In this document: positions 24,133 to 31,958 of the stretch, piece by piece | Numbering within the stretch: position 1 is the stretch's first letter | How the letters are laid out: each line of letters opens with the position of its first letter | Origin: Flavobacteriaceae bacterium | GTDB lineage: Bacteria > Bacteroidota > Bacteroidia > Flavobacteriales > Flavobacteriaceae | NCBI GenBank assembly: GCA_029238125.1 | Contig: JAQWGQ010000030.1 | Location: 1-36,341 of the forward strand | DNA length: 36,341 bases | Direction of reading: 5' to 3' | Notes under the pieces: generated by a model | What the model was told of the DNA's origin: nothing | What the model saw: the letters and a program-made list of their open reading frames with translations, nothing else | The model's database searches: none | Made by a program: the position numbers and the translations under genes

Positions 24133-25872
24133 TTACAGCTGCTTTTTACACAGCTCTGCATAATGACCAGGTGCGTTGACCAATGTCTCATGTGTGCCAT
24201 ATTGGACAATACGACCCTCGTCCATCACCAGTATGTAGTCTGCATTTTTGGCTGAAGATACTCGATGACAAACCACGATTGTTGTCGATTGAAAAGACAT
24301 CGATTTTAGATTGCTCAATATGGTTTCCTCGGTTTGGGTATCCACAGCGGAAAAGGAATCGTCAAAGAGTAAAATTTCGGGCTGCTTAATCAAAGCTCTG
24401 GCGATTGAGATCCGCTGCTTTTGACCCCCAGAAAGTGATACGCCTCGTTCACCAATAATGGTTTGGTAGCCCTTAGAAAAATTCATGATGCTGTTGTGAA
24501 CAGCTGCTTGTTTGGCAGCATTTTCAACTTCAGTTTTGGTCGTCTCGGCCTTTCCAAAACGGATATTGTTTTCCAATGTATCTGAAAATAAAAAGGCCTC
24601 TTGCGGTACAGCTCCAATATGATCCCTCAACATCTTGAGATCGAGCTCTCGAACATCTATACCACCAACTTTGACGGCTCCTGAGCTCACATCATACATC
24701 CTTGTAATGAGTTGTAAAAGCGTAGTTTTTCCACAACCTGTCCGACCCAAAATTGCTAAGGTTTTTCCAGATTCAAGTTGAAAGCTCAGCTCTTTAACGG
24801 CTTCCTCTCTGGCATCGTCATAAGAAAATGAGACATTTTGAAATTCGATGCTGTAGGATTGGAGATTTTTGCCACCTTTTGGATTGACGATCTCTGGATC
24901 TTGTTCCAAAAACTCATTGATTCGTTTTTGTGAAGCTTCCGCTTGTTGCACGATAGAAGTTACCCAGCCAACAGTGGCCACGGGCCATGTCAACATATTG
25001 ATGTAAATGATAAATTCTGCTAGGGTACCCAATTCAATTTGACCATTGATAAACTGCCTACCGCCGATAAAGATGACCAAAATGTTAGAAAGCCCAATCA
25101 ATAAAATCATCAATGGGAAAAACCATGCTTGCACCTGAACCAAATGCATATTTTTTGACATGCTCCCCAAAGCCAAAGACCCCATCTTTTGATTTGCAGT
25201 TGGTTCTATTGCATTGGCTTTGATAACCCCAATCCCACTAAACATTTCTTGCGCAAAGGCAGAGAGTTTAGAGAGGTATTCTTGAACAATGGTACTGCGT
25301 TTGTGGATCGATCTGCTCAATTGATAGATGGCCAATGACAGTAGCGGAAGGGGTGCCAAAGCATAGAGAGTCAAAGTGGGAGCTACGCTAATCATGTAGG
25401 AGATCACAATCACAAAAAGCGATACCGTATTGATGCTGTACATCAGCGCTGGGCCAAAATACATACGCACTTTGGAAACATCTTCACTAATTCTGTTCAT
25501 CAAATCTCCAGTGCGATTGTTTTTGTAAAAGTTTAAGCTCAATCGCTGATAATGTTGATAGATTTCATTTTTGAGATCAAACTCAATAAAACGCGACACA
25601 TTGATAATCGTTTGCCGCATGGTAAAGGTAAACAGCCCTGAAAGTATGGCAGCTCCAACGATCAACGCGATGTTTTGAAGCAAGATGTTTTTGGTTTCTG
25701 TGAGGCCTCCAGTGGGGTCGGTCAGATACCGATTGACTACGGTGATTGAATCACCAACCAAACTCGGCGCAACAACGGCAAATACCTTGGCAGTGATCGT
25801 AAAAACGAATCCGAGTACAAGACGTGTTTGATACTTGTAAAGATATTTATTAAGGTACTGTAATGCGCGCAA
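24133..25872 (-). CDS. ABC exporter half-transporter (permease-ATPase fusion) with degenerate Walker B
   Basis: This 579-residue half-transporter has an N-terminal six-helix exporter domain (about 1-320) and a C-terminal ATPase. Walker A is GRTGCGKTT, the signature is VSLSGGQKQRISIARAL, and the switch His is in VCHRVSSA. Walker B reads ILLFDDSFSAVDT, with Asp where the catalytic Glu normally sits. In known heterodimeric exporters (BmrC, TM287) that change marks the degenerate subunit. No second half-transporter gene is near. TTG 25872 is the likely start, because the residues RALQYLNKYLYKYQTRL directly after it look like the family N-terminus and no ATG fits. Substrate unknown; drugs or lipids are both possible. 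It is divergent from nusB. Confidence 0.87.
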   Translation of the reverse strand: MRALQYLNKYLYKYQTRLVLGFVFTITAKVFAVVAPSLVGDSITVVNRYLTDPTGGLTETKNILLQNIALIVGAAILSGLFTFTMRQTIINVSRFIEFDLKNEIYQHYQRLSLNFYKNNRTGDLMNRISEDVSKVRMYFGPALMYSINTVSLFVIVISYMISVAPTLTLYALAPLPLLSLAIYQLSRSIHKRSTIVQEYLSKLSAFAQEMFSGIGVIKANAIEPTANQKMGSLALGSMSKNMHLVQVQAWFFPLMILLIGLSNILVIFIGGRQFINGQIELGTLAEFIIYINMLTWPVATVGWVTSIVQQAEASQKRINEFLEQDPEIVNPKGGKNLQSYSIEFQNVSFSYDDAREEAVKELSFQLESGKTLAILGRTGCGKTTLLQLITRMYDVSSGAVKVGGIDVRELDLKMLRDHIGAVPQEAFLFSDTLENNIRFGKAETTKTEVENAAKQAAVHNSIMNFSKGYQTIIGERGVSLSGGQKQRISIARALIKQPEILLFDDSFSAVDTQTEETILSNLKSMSFQSTTIVVCHRVSSAKNADYILVMDEGRIVQYGTHETLVNAPGHYAELCKKQL

Positions 25873-25891
25873 CGTTCTGAAATTCTTTCCT

Positions 25892-25899
25892 CAAAGATA
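25892..25899 (-). promoter_or_regulatory. -7 box of the ABC exporter
   Basis: The minus strand reads TATCTTTG, 19 bases before the TTG start. No TTG partner at the usual spacing was found. Confidence 0.4.
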
Positions 25900-25949
25900 G
25901 TGTGCAAGTTTTAATTTACCGTATGTGGATTTCAAACCGTTAATAAGTG

Positions 25950-25957
25950 TATTTTTG
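25950..25957 (+). promoter_or_regulatory. -7 box of nusB
   Basis: TATTTTTG, 24 bases before the nusB ATG. A TTTC rather than TTTG lies about 16 bases upstream, so the -33 box is weak. Confidence 0.4.
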
Positions 25958-25981
25958 TAGGGAATTTATGAAATCTTTGAC

Positions 25982-26908
25982 ATGCTGACCAGACGACATT
26001 TGCGCGTAAAAGTGATGCAACAGCTTTACGCAAATACCATAAGTTATCCTTTTGACCTAAAAGTCGCTCAACAACAATTACAGCTTAGTAATACAGGTTT
26101 TTTTGAATTATACTTATTGCTACTCAATATGTTTATTGAGGTGCAAGCGTGTGGTCGGTCACTACACAAACTCGCGGAAAAGCAGTATTTGAAAGCCGAC
26201 TCTGGTCAGCTAAATCCAAAATTCTTTTCCAATCAAGCAATTGCAAAATTGCTTAACAGTAAGATTTTGGAAACAAAGACCGCCAAGTTTAAAATCAATT
26301 ATTGGAAAAAGCACGATGAGTATGTTCGTTTGATATGGGATCAAATTGCTGCAAGTGATCGTTATGATGCCTATCTTTCAGAAAATGAAACCGGTTTTGT
26401 GGCCGATAAGACTGCCCTGATTGATCTTTTTACAGAGGTTATTGCACCCTATGAGCGACTTCATGAATTGATCGAAGAAATCAAGCCCTCATGGGTTGAT
26501 GATTTTCCATTGGTCAACACCATCGTGCGAAACACCCTTTTTCACATGCACGAAGATACCGATCCGGAAGATTTGATATTGACGTCAATATATAAAGACA
26601 AAGAAGACCAAACTTTTGCAATAGACTTGTTAAAATCTGTCGCGGTTCATGATGAGGAGCTAACAGCCCAATTGAAAGGGCGCACACCCAATTGGGAGCA
26701 GGATCGGATTGCGGTATTGGATATGATTTTACTTAAACTCGCCATCGCTGAATTTCTGTACTTCCCATCGATTCCGTCCAAGGTTACTATCAATGAATAC
26801 CTCGAAATAGCCAAAGAGTATGCAACTCCAAAAAGCAGCACGTTTATCAATGGAATTTTAGATGTGATTTCCAAAGAGCTAGCGCGCAATCAGTCCGCTG
26901 ACAAATAA
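25982..26908 (+). CDS. nusB: Transcription antitermination factor NusB, long form
   Basis: At 308 residues this is about twice the length of E. coli NusB (139). The N-terminus MLTRRHLRVKVMQQLYAN carries the basic RNA-contacting helix of the family. The C-terminal half (about 200-305) holds the second conserved part, NWEQDRIAVLDMILLKLAIAEF and PSKVTINEYLEIAKEY. A helical stretch of about 150 residues lies between the first helix and this part. I recall the long form being normal in Bacteroidota. NusB with ribosomal protein S10 binds boxA in rRNA leaders and prevents premature termination; a boxA-like element lies at 36218. An ATG at 25968 is followed at once by a stop and is not used. Confidence 0.9.
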   Translation: MLTRRHLRVKVMQQLYANTISYPFDLKVAQQQLQLSNTGFFELYLLLLNMFIEVQACGRSLHKLAEKQYLKADSGQLNPKFFSNQAIAKLLNSKILETKTAKFKINYWKKHDEYVRLIWDQIAASDRYDAYLSENETGFVADKTALIDLFTEVIAPYERLHELIEEIKPSWVDDFPLVNTIVRNTLFHMHEDTDPEDLILTSIYKDKEDQTFAIDLLKSVAVHDEELTAQLKGRTPNWEQDRIAVLDMILLKLAIAEFLYFPSIPSKVTINEYLEIAKEYATPKSSTFINGILDVISKELARNQSADK

Positions 26909-26955
26909 TATAGAGAATCAATCGAAATTTGTACCTTTACTACAAAATTTATCGC

Positions 26956-27450
26956 ATGAAATTCACAAACATTTTATTTCTAGCAGTTCTTCTAACTGCT
27001 TGTACGACTGATCCATCAAAAAAAGCAAAAGCAAATGAGATTACAACGGCTGCAGCAGAAGCTTCAACGACCGATGCTCCTATAATGACATTTGACAAAT
27101 TGTCACATGATTTTGGCACAATCAATGAAGGGGAGGTTGTAGAAACGGTTTTTACATTTACAAACACTGGCTCATCCGATTTGCTCATCCTCAATGCTCG
27201 TGGAAGTTGTGGTTGTACGGTTCCTGACTATCCAAAAGACCAACCCATTGCTCCTGGCGATAGTGCAGAGGTAACAGTTAAGTTTGATTCGAACAACAAG
27301 CCGAATGCAAACAACCGATCAGTGACGTTCACGACAAACACTGAAAAGGGTAGAGAGGTTGTTCAAATCAGAACATTTGTAACTCCAGATCCCTTAAAAG
27401 AACAACAACGAGAAGCCCGTCGCCAAGCAGCGCAGGCCAATCAACAATAA
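26956..27450 (+). CDS. DUF1573 lipoprotein
   Basis: This 164-residue protein begins with a lipoprotein signal, MKFTNILFLAVLLTAC, with the acylated Cys at 16 followed by a low-complexity Ala/Thr linker. The DUF1573 domain (about 50-145) is Ig-like. It includes HDFGTINEGEVVETVFTFTN and LLILNARGSCGCTVP. The Cys-Gly-Cys is a hallmark of the family. The C-terminus is charged (KEQQREARRQAAQ). DUF1573 proteins are abundant surface or periplasmic proteins of Bacteroidota with no settled function. I chose ATG 26956 because it begins the signal peptide. yajC follows 13 bases later, so they are co-transcribed; TACCTTTA upstream is a near-match -7 box. Confidence 0.85.
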   Translation: MKFTNILFLAVLLTACTTDPSKKAKANEITTAAAEASTTDAPIMTFDKLSHDFGTINEGEVVETVFTFTNTGSSDLLILNARGSCGCTVPDYPKDQPIAPGDSAEVTVKFDSNNKPNANNRSVTFTTNTEKGREVVQIRTFVTPDPLKEQQREARRQAAQANQQ

Positions 27451-27463
27451 ATGAATAACAATT

Positions 27464-27757
27464 ATGGAAGGCGCATTTACAGGTCAGCTCCCATTTCTGT
27501 TGATGATGTTTGGAGTCATATTCTTTTTTATGATTCTTCCTCAGCAACGCAGAGCGAAAAAAGAGAAAGCTTTTAAAAACAGCATGAAAAAAGGCGATCG
27601 TGTGATTACGAAGTTTGGTGTCCACGGTAAGATCGTAGAAGTCAATGACCAAAATGATTCTTGTGTGGTGGAAACCATGGCTGGAAAATTGAAAATGGAA
27701 CGAGGTTTCATTTCAATGGAACTCAGTCAGAAGCTCGCACCGCCCTCCAAAAGATAA
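27464..27757 (+). CDS. yajC: Preprotein translocase subunit YajC
   Basis: At 97 residues this has one transmembrane helix (about 8-28, [17 protein letters not shown]). It is followed directly by [12 protein letters not shown] and a small SH3-like cytoplasmic domain with [14 protein letters not shown], the classic YajC pattern. YajC binds SecDF and modulates the Sec channel. secD and secF are not nearby. In the same window secA is at 11719. The gene is last in nusB-DUF1573-yajC, and an intrinsic terminator starts seven bases past its stop. Confidence 0.92.
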   Translation: MEGAFTGQLPFLLMMFGVIFFFMILPQQRRAKKEKAFKNSMKKGDRVITKFGVHGKIVEVNDQNDSCVVETMAGKLKMERGFISMELSQKLAPPSKR

Positions 27758-27763
27758 CAAACA

Positions 27764-27786
27764 AAAGCGCCTCTGGCGCTTTTTTT
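27764..27786 (+). terminator. Intrinsic terminator between yajC and pyrD
   Basis: A perfect nine-pair stem, AAAAGCGCC against GGCGCTTTT, has a TCT loop and continues into more T. It ends 11 bases before the pyrD GTG. With A on one side and T on the other it could work on both strands. Confidence 0.85.
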
Positions 27787-27797
27787 ATGCGAAGAAG

Positions 27798-28811
27798 GTG
27801 TACAAACAAATCATCAGACCCATTTTGTTTTTATTTGATGCGGAGAGCGTTCACCATTTTTCATTTGCATCAATCCGACTTGTTCATAAAATCCCTTTTG
27901 TAGGAACCTTGGTTCGTCGGTGGTATTCCATAAATCATCCCAAACTCGAACGCCATGTATTTGGCATTCGTTTTCCTAATCCAATTGGTCTTGCTGCCGG
28001 GTTTGACAAAGATGCCAAGCTGTATAAAGAGCTCTCCAATTTTGGATTTGGCTTTATTGAAATCGGAACCCTTACGCCAAAACCTCAAGACGGAAACCCC
28101 AAAAAACGCCTTTTTCGATTGTTAGCCGATCAGGGGATCATCAATCGGATGGGGTTTAATAACCAAGGCGTTGATGCAGCAATTTCGAGATTAAAAAAGA
28201 ATAAGAATGTGATTGTAGGGGGCAATATCGGCAAAAACAAAACGACACCAAACGACCAAGCTATTGAAGATTATCTCCTTTGTTTTAATGCTTTATTTCC
28301 TCATGTCGATTATTTTGTTGTGAATGTCAGTTCCCCAAACACACCAAACCTGCGTGAGCTGCAAGAGAAAAAACCACTTACGGCTCTACTACAAACCCTG
28401 CAAGCAGAAAACCAGAAGCACCAAAACCCCAAGCCAATCCTGTTAAAAATCGCTCCTGATCTGACCGACACCCAATTGTTGGATATCATCCATATTGTTT
28501 CTGACACCAAGATCGATGGCGTCATCGCAACCAATACAACGATTGCCCGAAATGGACTTCAAAGCGACTCTGCGATTTGCACAGAAACAGGTGGTTTGAG
28601 TGGGAAACCCCTCAGCAATCGAAGTAACGATGTGATCCGTTTTCTTCACACAAACAGCAAAGGTAGCTTTCCTATTATCGGAGTTGGAGGCATTCATACC
28701 CCCCAAGATGCGATAGACAAACTAGAAGCAGGTGCATCCTTACTTCAAATCTATACAGGTTTTGTCTATGAAGGACCTGGAATGGTAAAGCGTATTCTCA
28801 AAGGTTTGTAG
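27798..28811 (+). CDS. pyrD: Dihydroorotate dehydrogenase (quinone), class 2
   Basis: At 337 residues this is the membrane-associated class 2 enzyme, which oxidises dihydroorotate to orotate with FMN and passes electrons to quinone. The amphipathic N-terminal helix pair ([20 protein letters not shown]) marks class 2. The flavin and substrate stretches follow: [49 protein letters not shown] with the catalytic serine, and the C-terminal [21 protein letters not shown]. The start is GTG 27798, which puts the family N-terminus in place; an ATG 11 bases upstream is in another frame. The gene begins almost on top of a terminator, so its expression must come from read-through or a promoter inside yajC. 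Confidence 0.93.
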   Translation: MYKQIIRPILFLFDAESVHHFSFASIRLVHKIPFVGTLVRRWYSINHPKLERHVFGIRFPNPIGLAAGFDKDAKLYKELSNFGFGFIEIGTLTPKPQDGNPKKRLFRLLADQGIINRMGFNNQGVDAAISRLKKNKNVIVGGNIGKNKTTPNDQAIEDYLLCFNALFPHVDYFVVNVSSPNTPNLRELQEKKPLTALLQTLQAENQKHQNPKPILLKIAPDLTDTQLLDIIHIVSDTKIDGVIATNTTIARNGLQSDSAICTETGGLSGKPLSNRSNDVIRFLHTNSKGSFPIIGVGGIHTPQDAIDKLEAGASLLQIYTGFVYEGPGMVKRILKGL

Positions 28812-28834
28812 AAAAAAATATATTTATATATTTG
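28806..28834 (+). promoter_or_regulatory. Promoter of the small membrane protein (TTG-N18-TATATTTG)
   Basis: TTG at 28806-28808, inside the pyrD end, and TATATTTG at 28827-28834 are 18 bases apart. The box overlaps a possible TTG start at 28832, which supports ATG 28862 as the true start. Confidence 0.65.
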
Positions 28835-28861
28835 CACAATATTAACCCTAATCTTATTACA

Positions 28862-29074
28862 ATGATTTATGTATTTATGGTCCTAACTGGTCTCATCATT
28901 GCCTTTATTTTCAATATTTTTTTCAAATTAAAAATACGTTCTCTCTACATTTTTAGTGTAGTTGGTTCATTTATTGGAAGTTTGGCAATTGACCCAAATC
29001 AGTTTTCACTGGTGGCAAGTTTAGTCGGAGCGGTAATCGTTGTTTTCATTGTCTGCTCTACACAGCGGGCATAA
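28862..29074 (+). CDS. Small membrane protein of about 70 residues, unknown function
   Basis: The protein is nearly all membrane: a first helix (MIYVFMVLTGLIIAFIFNIF), a short basic turn (KLKIRS), a second helix (LYIFSVVGSFIGSLAI) and a third (FSLVASLVGAVIVVFIVC). The length and the GSFIG / LVGAVIVVF pattern are loosely like the GlsB/YeaQ/YmgE family, but I do not claim membership. ATG 28862 was chosen because the longer frame begins inside the -7 box. The leader ACAATATTAACCC..AATC is shared with the PUR gene. It is a single gene with its own promoter, followed by 91 bases before the M3 peptidase in which I see no clear promoter. Confidence 0.6.
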   Translation: MIYVFMVLTGLIIAFIFNIFFKLKIRSLYIFSVVGSFIGSLAIDPNQFSLVASLVGAVIVVFIVCSTQRA

Positions 29075-29165
29075 CCATTTTTCGCAACTCGAAACTAGGT
29101 TTTCAATTGGTCTGACTGAATAATTTCATCAATTTTTGTAAGTTCACGATTTTAAAAGAACAACG

Positions 29166-31292
29166 ATGTCAATTCAGAAATTATTCAATCACGCACCCTT
29201 ACTTTTGGGTTGTGTATTCATGATCTCTTGCGTAACTAAGACAGGAGTAAACAACCCTTTACTACAAGAGTGGACAGGGCCATATGGTGGTTTGCCTGCT
29301 TTTGACAAAATCGATATTGCCGATGTGGAAGATGCGATGGTCACTGGAATGGAGCTAAGCCTAGCTGAAATTGAAACCATTGCCAACAACCCCGAAGCAC
29401 CAAATTTTGAAAATACAATTGTCGAAATGGAGCGGTCTGGTGCAGCACTCGACCGTGCATTTCGCTATTATGGGATTCTAAGAAGCAATATATCCACACC
29501 AGCATTTAGAGAAATTGATGTGGCACTTGCTCCTCAATTTGCAGATTACAGTGCTAAAATCACTCAAAATCAACGCCTTTTTTCTAGAATTAAATTCATC
29601 TATGAAAAGTCATTGCAATCGCCTTTAGAAGATGATCAACAACGTGTTGTGGAGCTTACCTACAAAGGATTTGAAATGAATGGTGCTGCTTTGGACTCCT
29701 TATCTAAAGCTCGTTATGCCGATATCAATCGTGAACTTTCATCTCTCTACACCACGTTTTCAAACAACGTACTCCACGATGAGGAAAATTATGTCACCTT
29801 TTTGACAGAAGACCAATTGGGTGGACTGTCAGACGGCTACATCAAATCTGCTGCTCGTATTGCTACTGCAAAAGGGCAGGAGGGAAAATATGCGGTGACC
29901 AATACGCGCTCGTCAATGGATCCGTTTTTGACGTCCTCAACAGAACGTGAACTCCGAAAAAACGTTTGGACCAACTACTATTCACGTGGTGATAATAATG
30001 ATGAATATGACAACAAAGCAATTATTGCCAAGATTCTTCAACTGCGCCGTGAGCGAGTAGAACTCTTGGGATATCCCGATTACCCGACATGGCGCTTGCA
30101 AGATCGCATGGCGAAAAATCCAGCCAACGCTCTCCTGTTGATGGAAACCGTATGGCCAGCAGCCATTGCCCGTGTTGCGGAAGAAGTTGCCGATATGCAA
30201 ACCATTGCCGATCAAAGTGGAGATCAGATTACGATCGAACCGTGGGATTATCGCTTTTATGCCGAAAAGGTACGTCGTGCAAAATACGATCTCAACTCAG
30301 AGGAGGTGAGGCAGTATCTTCAACTCGATAAGCTAACCGACGCCATGCATTATGTTGCAGGACGATTGTTTAACTATGCGTTTAATCCCGTTCCGGAGGG
30401 AAGCGTTCCCGTCTTTCATGAGGATGTCAAGGTTTGGGATGTGACAGATATCACAACCGGGAATCACATAGGATTGTGGTATCTCGACCCCTATGCTAGA
30501 GAAGGCAAAAGGTCAGGTGCGTGGGCAACCACCTACCGCAGCCATACCACCTTTGACGGAAAAACAAATGTATTGGCCTCCAACAATTCCAATTTTGTCA
30601 AGCCCGCACCAGGCGAGCCATTGCTGATTTCTTGGGATGATGCGACGACTTTCTTTCATGAGTTTGGACATGCGCTTCATTTCTTTTCATCAGAAGTACG
30701 CTATCCAACACTCAATGGAGGGGTTCGTGATTATACCGAATTCCAGTCGCAACTCCTCGAGCGATGGCTCTCTACCGACGAGGTGATTGACAACTATTTG
30801 CTTCACGCAGATACAGGCCAACCTATGCCCGATGAGTTGGTTGCTAAAATCAAAAACGCAGCGACTTTTAATCAGGGTTTCGCAACAACCGAATATCTTG
30901 CTTCCGCATTGATCGATATGAAAATACACTTGGCAGATCCAACCACTATGGATGTCGGAGTTTTTGAAAAAGAAACTCTGGCTGAGTTGAATATGCCAAA
31001 AGAACTTCCCATGCGCCATCGTACACCTCACTTTGGACACGTATTCTCTGGCGAGGGCTATGCCACTGCCTATTACGGGTATATGTGGGCCGATGTGCTG
31101 ACTGCCGATGCCTCAGAAGCTTTTGCGCAAGCACCTGGGGGCTATTACGATGAGGATTTGTCAGACAAGTTGGTCAAATACCTTTTTGCACCTCGTAATT
31201 CTATCGATCCCAACGAGGCCTTTCGTTTGTTTAGAGGTCGGGATGCAGATGTCAACGCCTTGTTGCGCGCACGGGGCTTTCCAACCAAATAA
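29166..31292 (+). CDS. M3-family zinc metallopeptidase (Dcp-like), predicted lipoprotein
   Basis: At 708 residues this is an M3 oligopeptidase of the peptidyl-dipeptidase Dcp type. The zinc motif HEFGH is at 498-502, followed by ALHFFSS; the third ligand region and the HRTPHFGHVFSGEGYATAYYGYMWADV active-site stretch lie near residues 617-645. The N-terminus is a lipoprotein signal with Cys in FMISC, so the enzyme sits in the periplasm or on the surface, unlike cytoplasmic E. coli Dcp. It cleaves short peptides, removing C-terminal dipeptides, probably for nutrition. The LysE gene starts seven bases after its stop. Length and motifs are normal. Confidence 0.9.
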   Translation: MSIQKLFNHAPLLLGCVFMISCVTKTGVNNPLLQEWTGPYGGLPAFDKIDIADVEDAMVTGMELSLAEIETIANNPEAPNFENTIVEMERSGAALDRAFRYYGILRSNISTPAFREIDVALAPQFADYSAKITQNQRLFSRIKFIYEKSLQSPLEDDQQRVVELTYKGFEMNGAALDSLSKARYADINRELSSLYTTFSNNVLHDEENYVTFLTEDQLGGLSDGYIKSAARIATAKGQEGKYAVTNTRSSMDPFLTSSTERELRKNVWTNYYSRGDNNDEYDNKAIIAKILQLRRERVELLGYPDYPTWRLQDRMAKNPANALLLMETVWPAAIARVAEEVADMQTIADQSGDQITIEPWDYRFYAEKVRRAKYDLNSEEVRQYLQLDKLTDAMHYVAGRLFNYAFNPVPEGSVPVFHEDVKVWDVTDITTGNHIGLWYLDPYAREGKRSGAWATTYRSHTTFDGKTNVLASNNSNFVKPAPGEPLLISWDDATTFFHEFGHALHFFSSEVRYPTLNGGVRDYTEFQSQLLERWLSTDEVIDNYLLHADTGQPMPDELVAKIKNAATFNQGFATTEYLASALIDMKIHLADPTTMDVGVFEKETLAELNMPKELPMRHRTPHFGHVFSGEGYATAYYGYMWADVLTADASEAFAQAPGGYYDEDLSDKLVKYLFAPRNSIDPNEAFRLFRGRDADVNALLRARGFPTK

Positions 31293-31298
31293 GAGCTG

Positions 31299-31919
31299 GT
31301 GTTTGATTTTGGACTCATTACAGCGATTGGTCTGATTCATCTGGTCGCATTGGTTAGCCCTGGCCCTGACTTTGTGGTGGCCTGCCGCAATACCCTGATG
31401 TATTCACGATTCATAGGAATTTACACGGCTGTGGGCTTTGGACTTGGGATTTGTGTCCATATCAGTTATGCTGTTTTTGGATTGTCGTGGTTGATCGCTA
31501 ATAATGAACTCATTTTTACAGTTATTCAATACCTTGGGGCTTTCTATCTGATGTTGATTGGCTTTCAATCCTTGCGGAGTTTTCAGAGTCATGTTGAACA
31601 AAACGCAGCTTCCGTTTCAAATATGATTTCTCCATTTCGTGCAGTCCGTATCGGTTTTATCACCAATGTCCTAAATCCCAAAGCCACGCTCTTTTTTCTG
31701 AGTTTGTTTTCGACCATGCTTACCCCAACGGTTGGCAAGTTGACTTTGGTGGTGATTGCAGTGCTGCTTGTGGTGACGACCATCTTATGGTTTTCTTTGG
31801 TAGCTTTATTGATCTCCCAACCGCGCTTTACAACCATTCTAAAGCGTTATGAGAAAACAATACAACAATTTTTTGGGGTTTTACTGATTGGGATTGGAGG
31901 CTTAATATTAATTTTCTAA
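31299..31919 (+). CDS. LysE/RhtB-family amino-acid exporter
   Basis: This 206-residue inner-membrane protein has about six hydrophobic helices. Its N-terminus has the family motif ALVSPGPDFVVACRN (residues about 17-31). A second conserved area, GAFYLMLIGFQSLRS, follows, and a GFITNVLNPKATLFFLS stretch lies in the middle. These features are typical of LysE/RhtB exporters of amino acids such as Lys, homoserine or threonine; the substrate cannot be assigned. The start is GTG 31299, which places the first helix correctly. It is close behind the M3 peptidase, and a peptidase plus exporter pair could make sense for handling surplus amino acids, though that is inference. acs follows 39 bases later. 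Confidence 0.87.
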   Translation: MFDFGLITAIGLIHLVALVSPGPDFVVACRNTLMYSRFIGIYTAVGFGLGICVHISYAVFGLSWLIANNELIFTVIQYLGAFYLMLIGFQSLRSFQSHVEQNAASVSNMISPFRAVRIGFITNVLNPKATLFFLSLFSTMLTPTVGKLTLVVIAVLLVVTTILWFSLVALLISQPRFTTILKRYEKTIQQFFGVLLIGIGGLILIF

Positions 31920-31958
31920 AACCCTAGAATTGTGTAAATTGGGTGCTAAACGACAACC

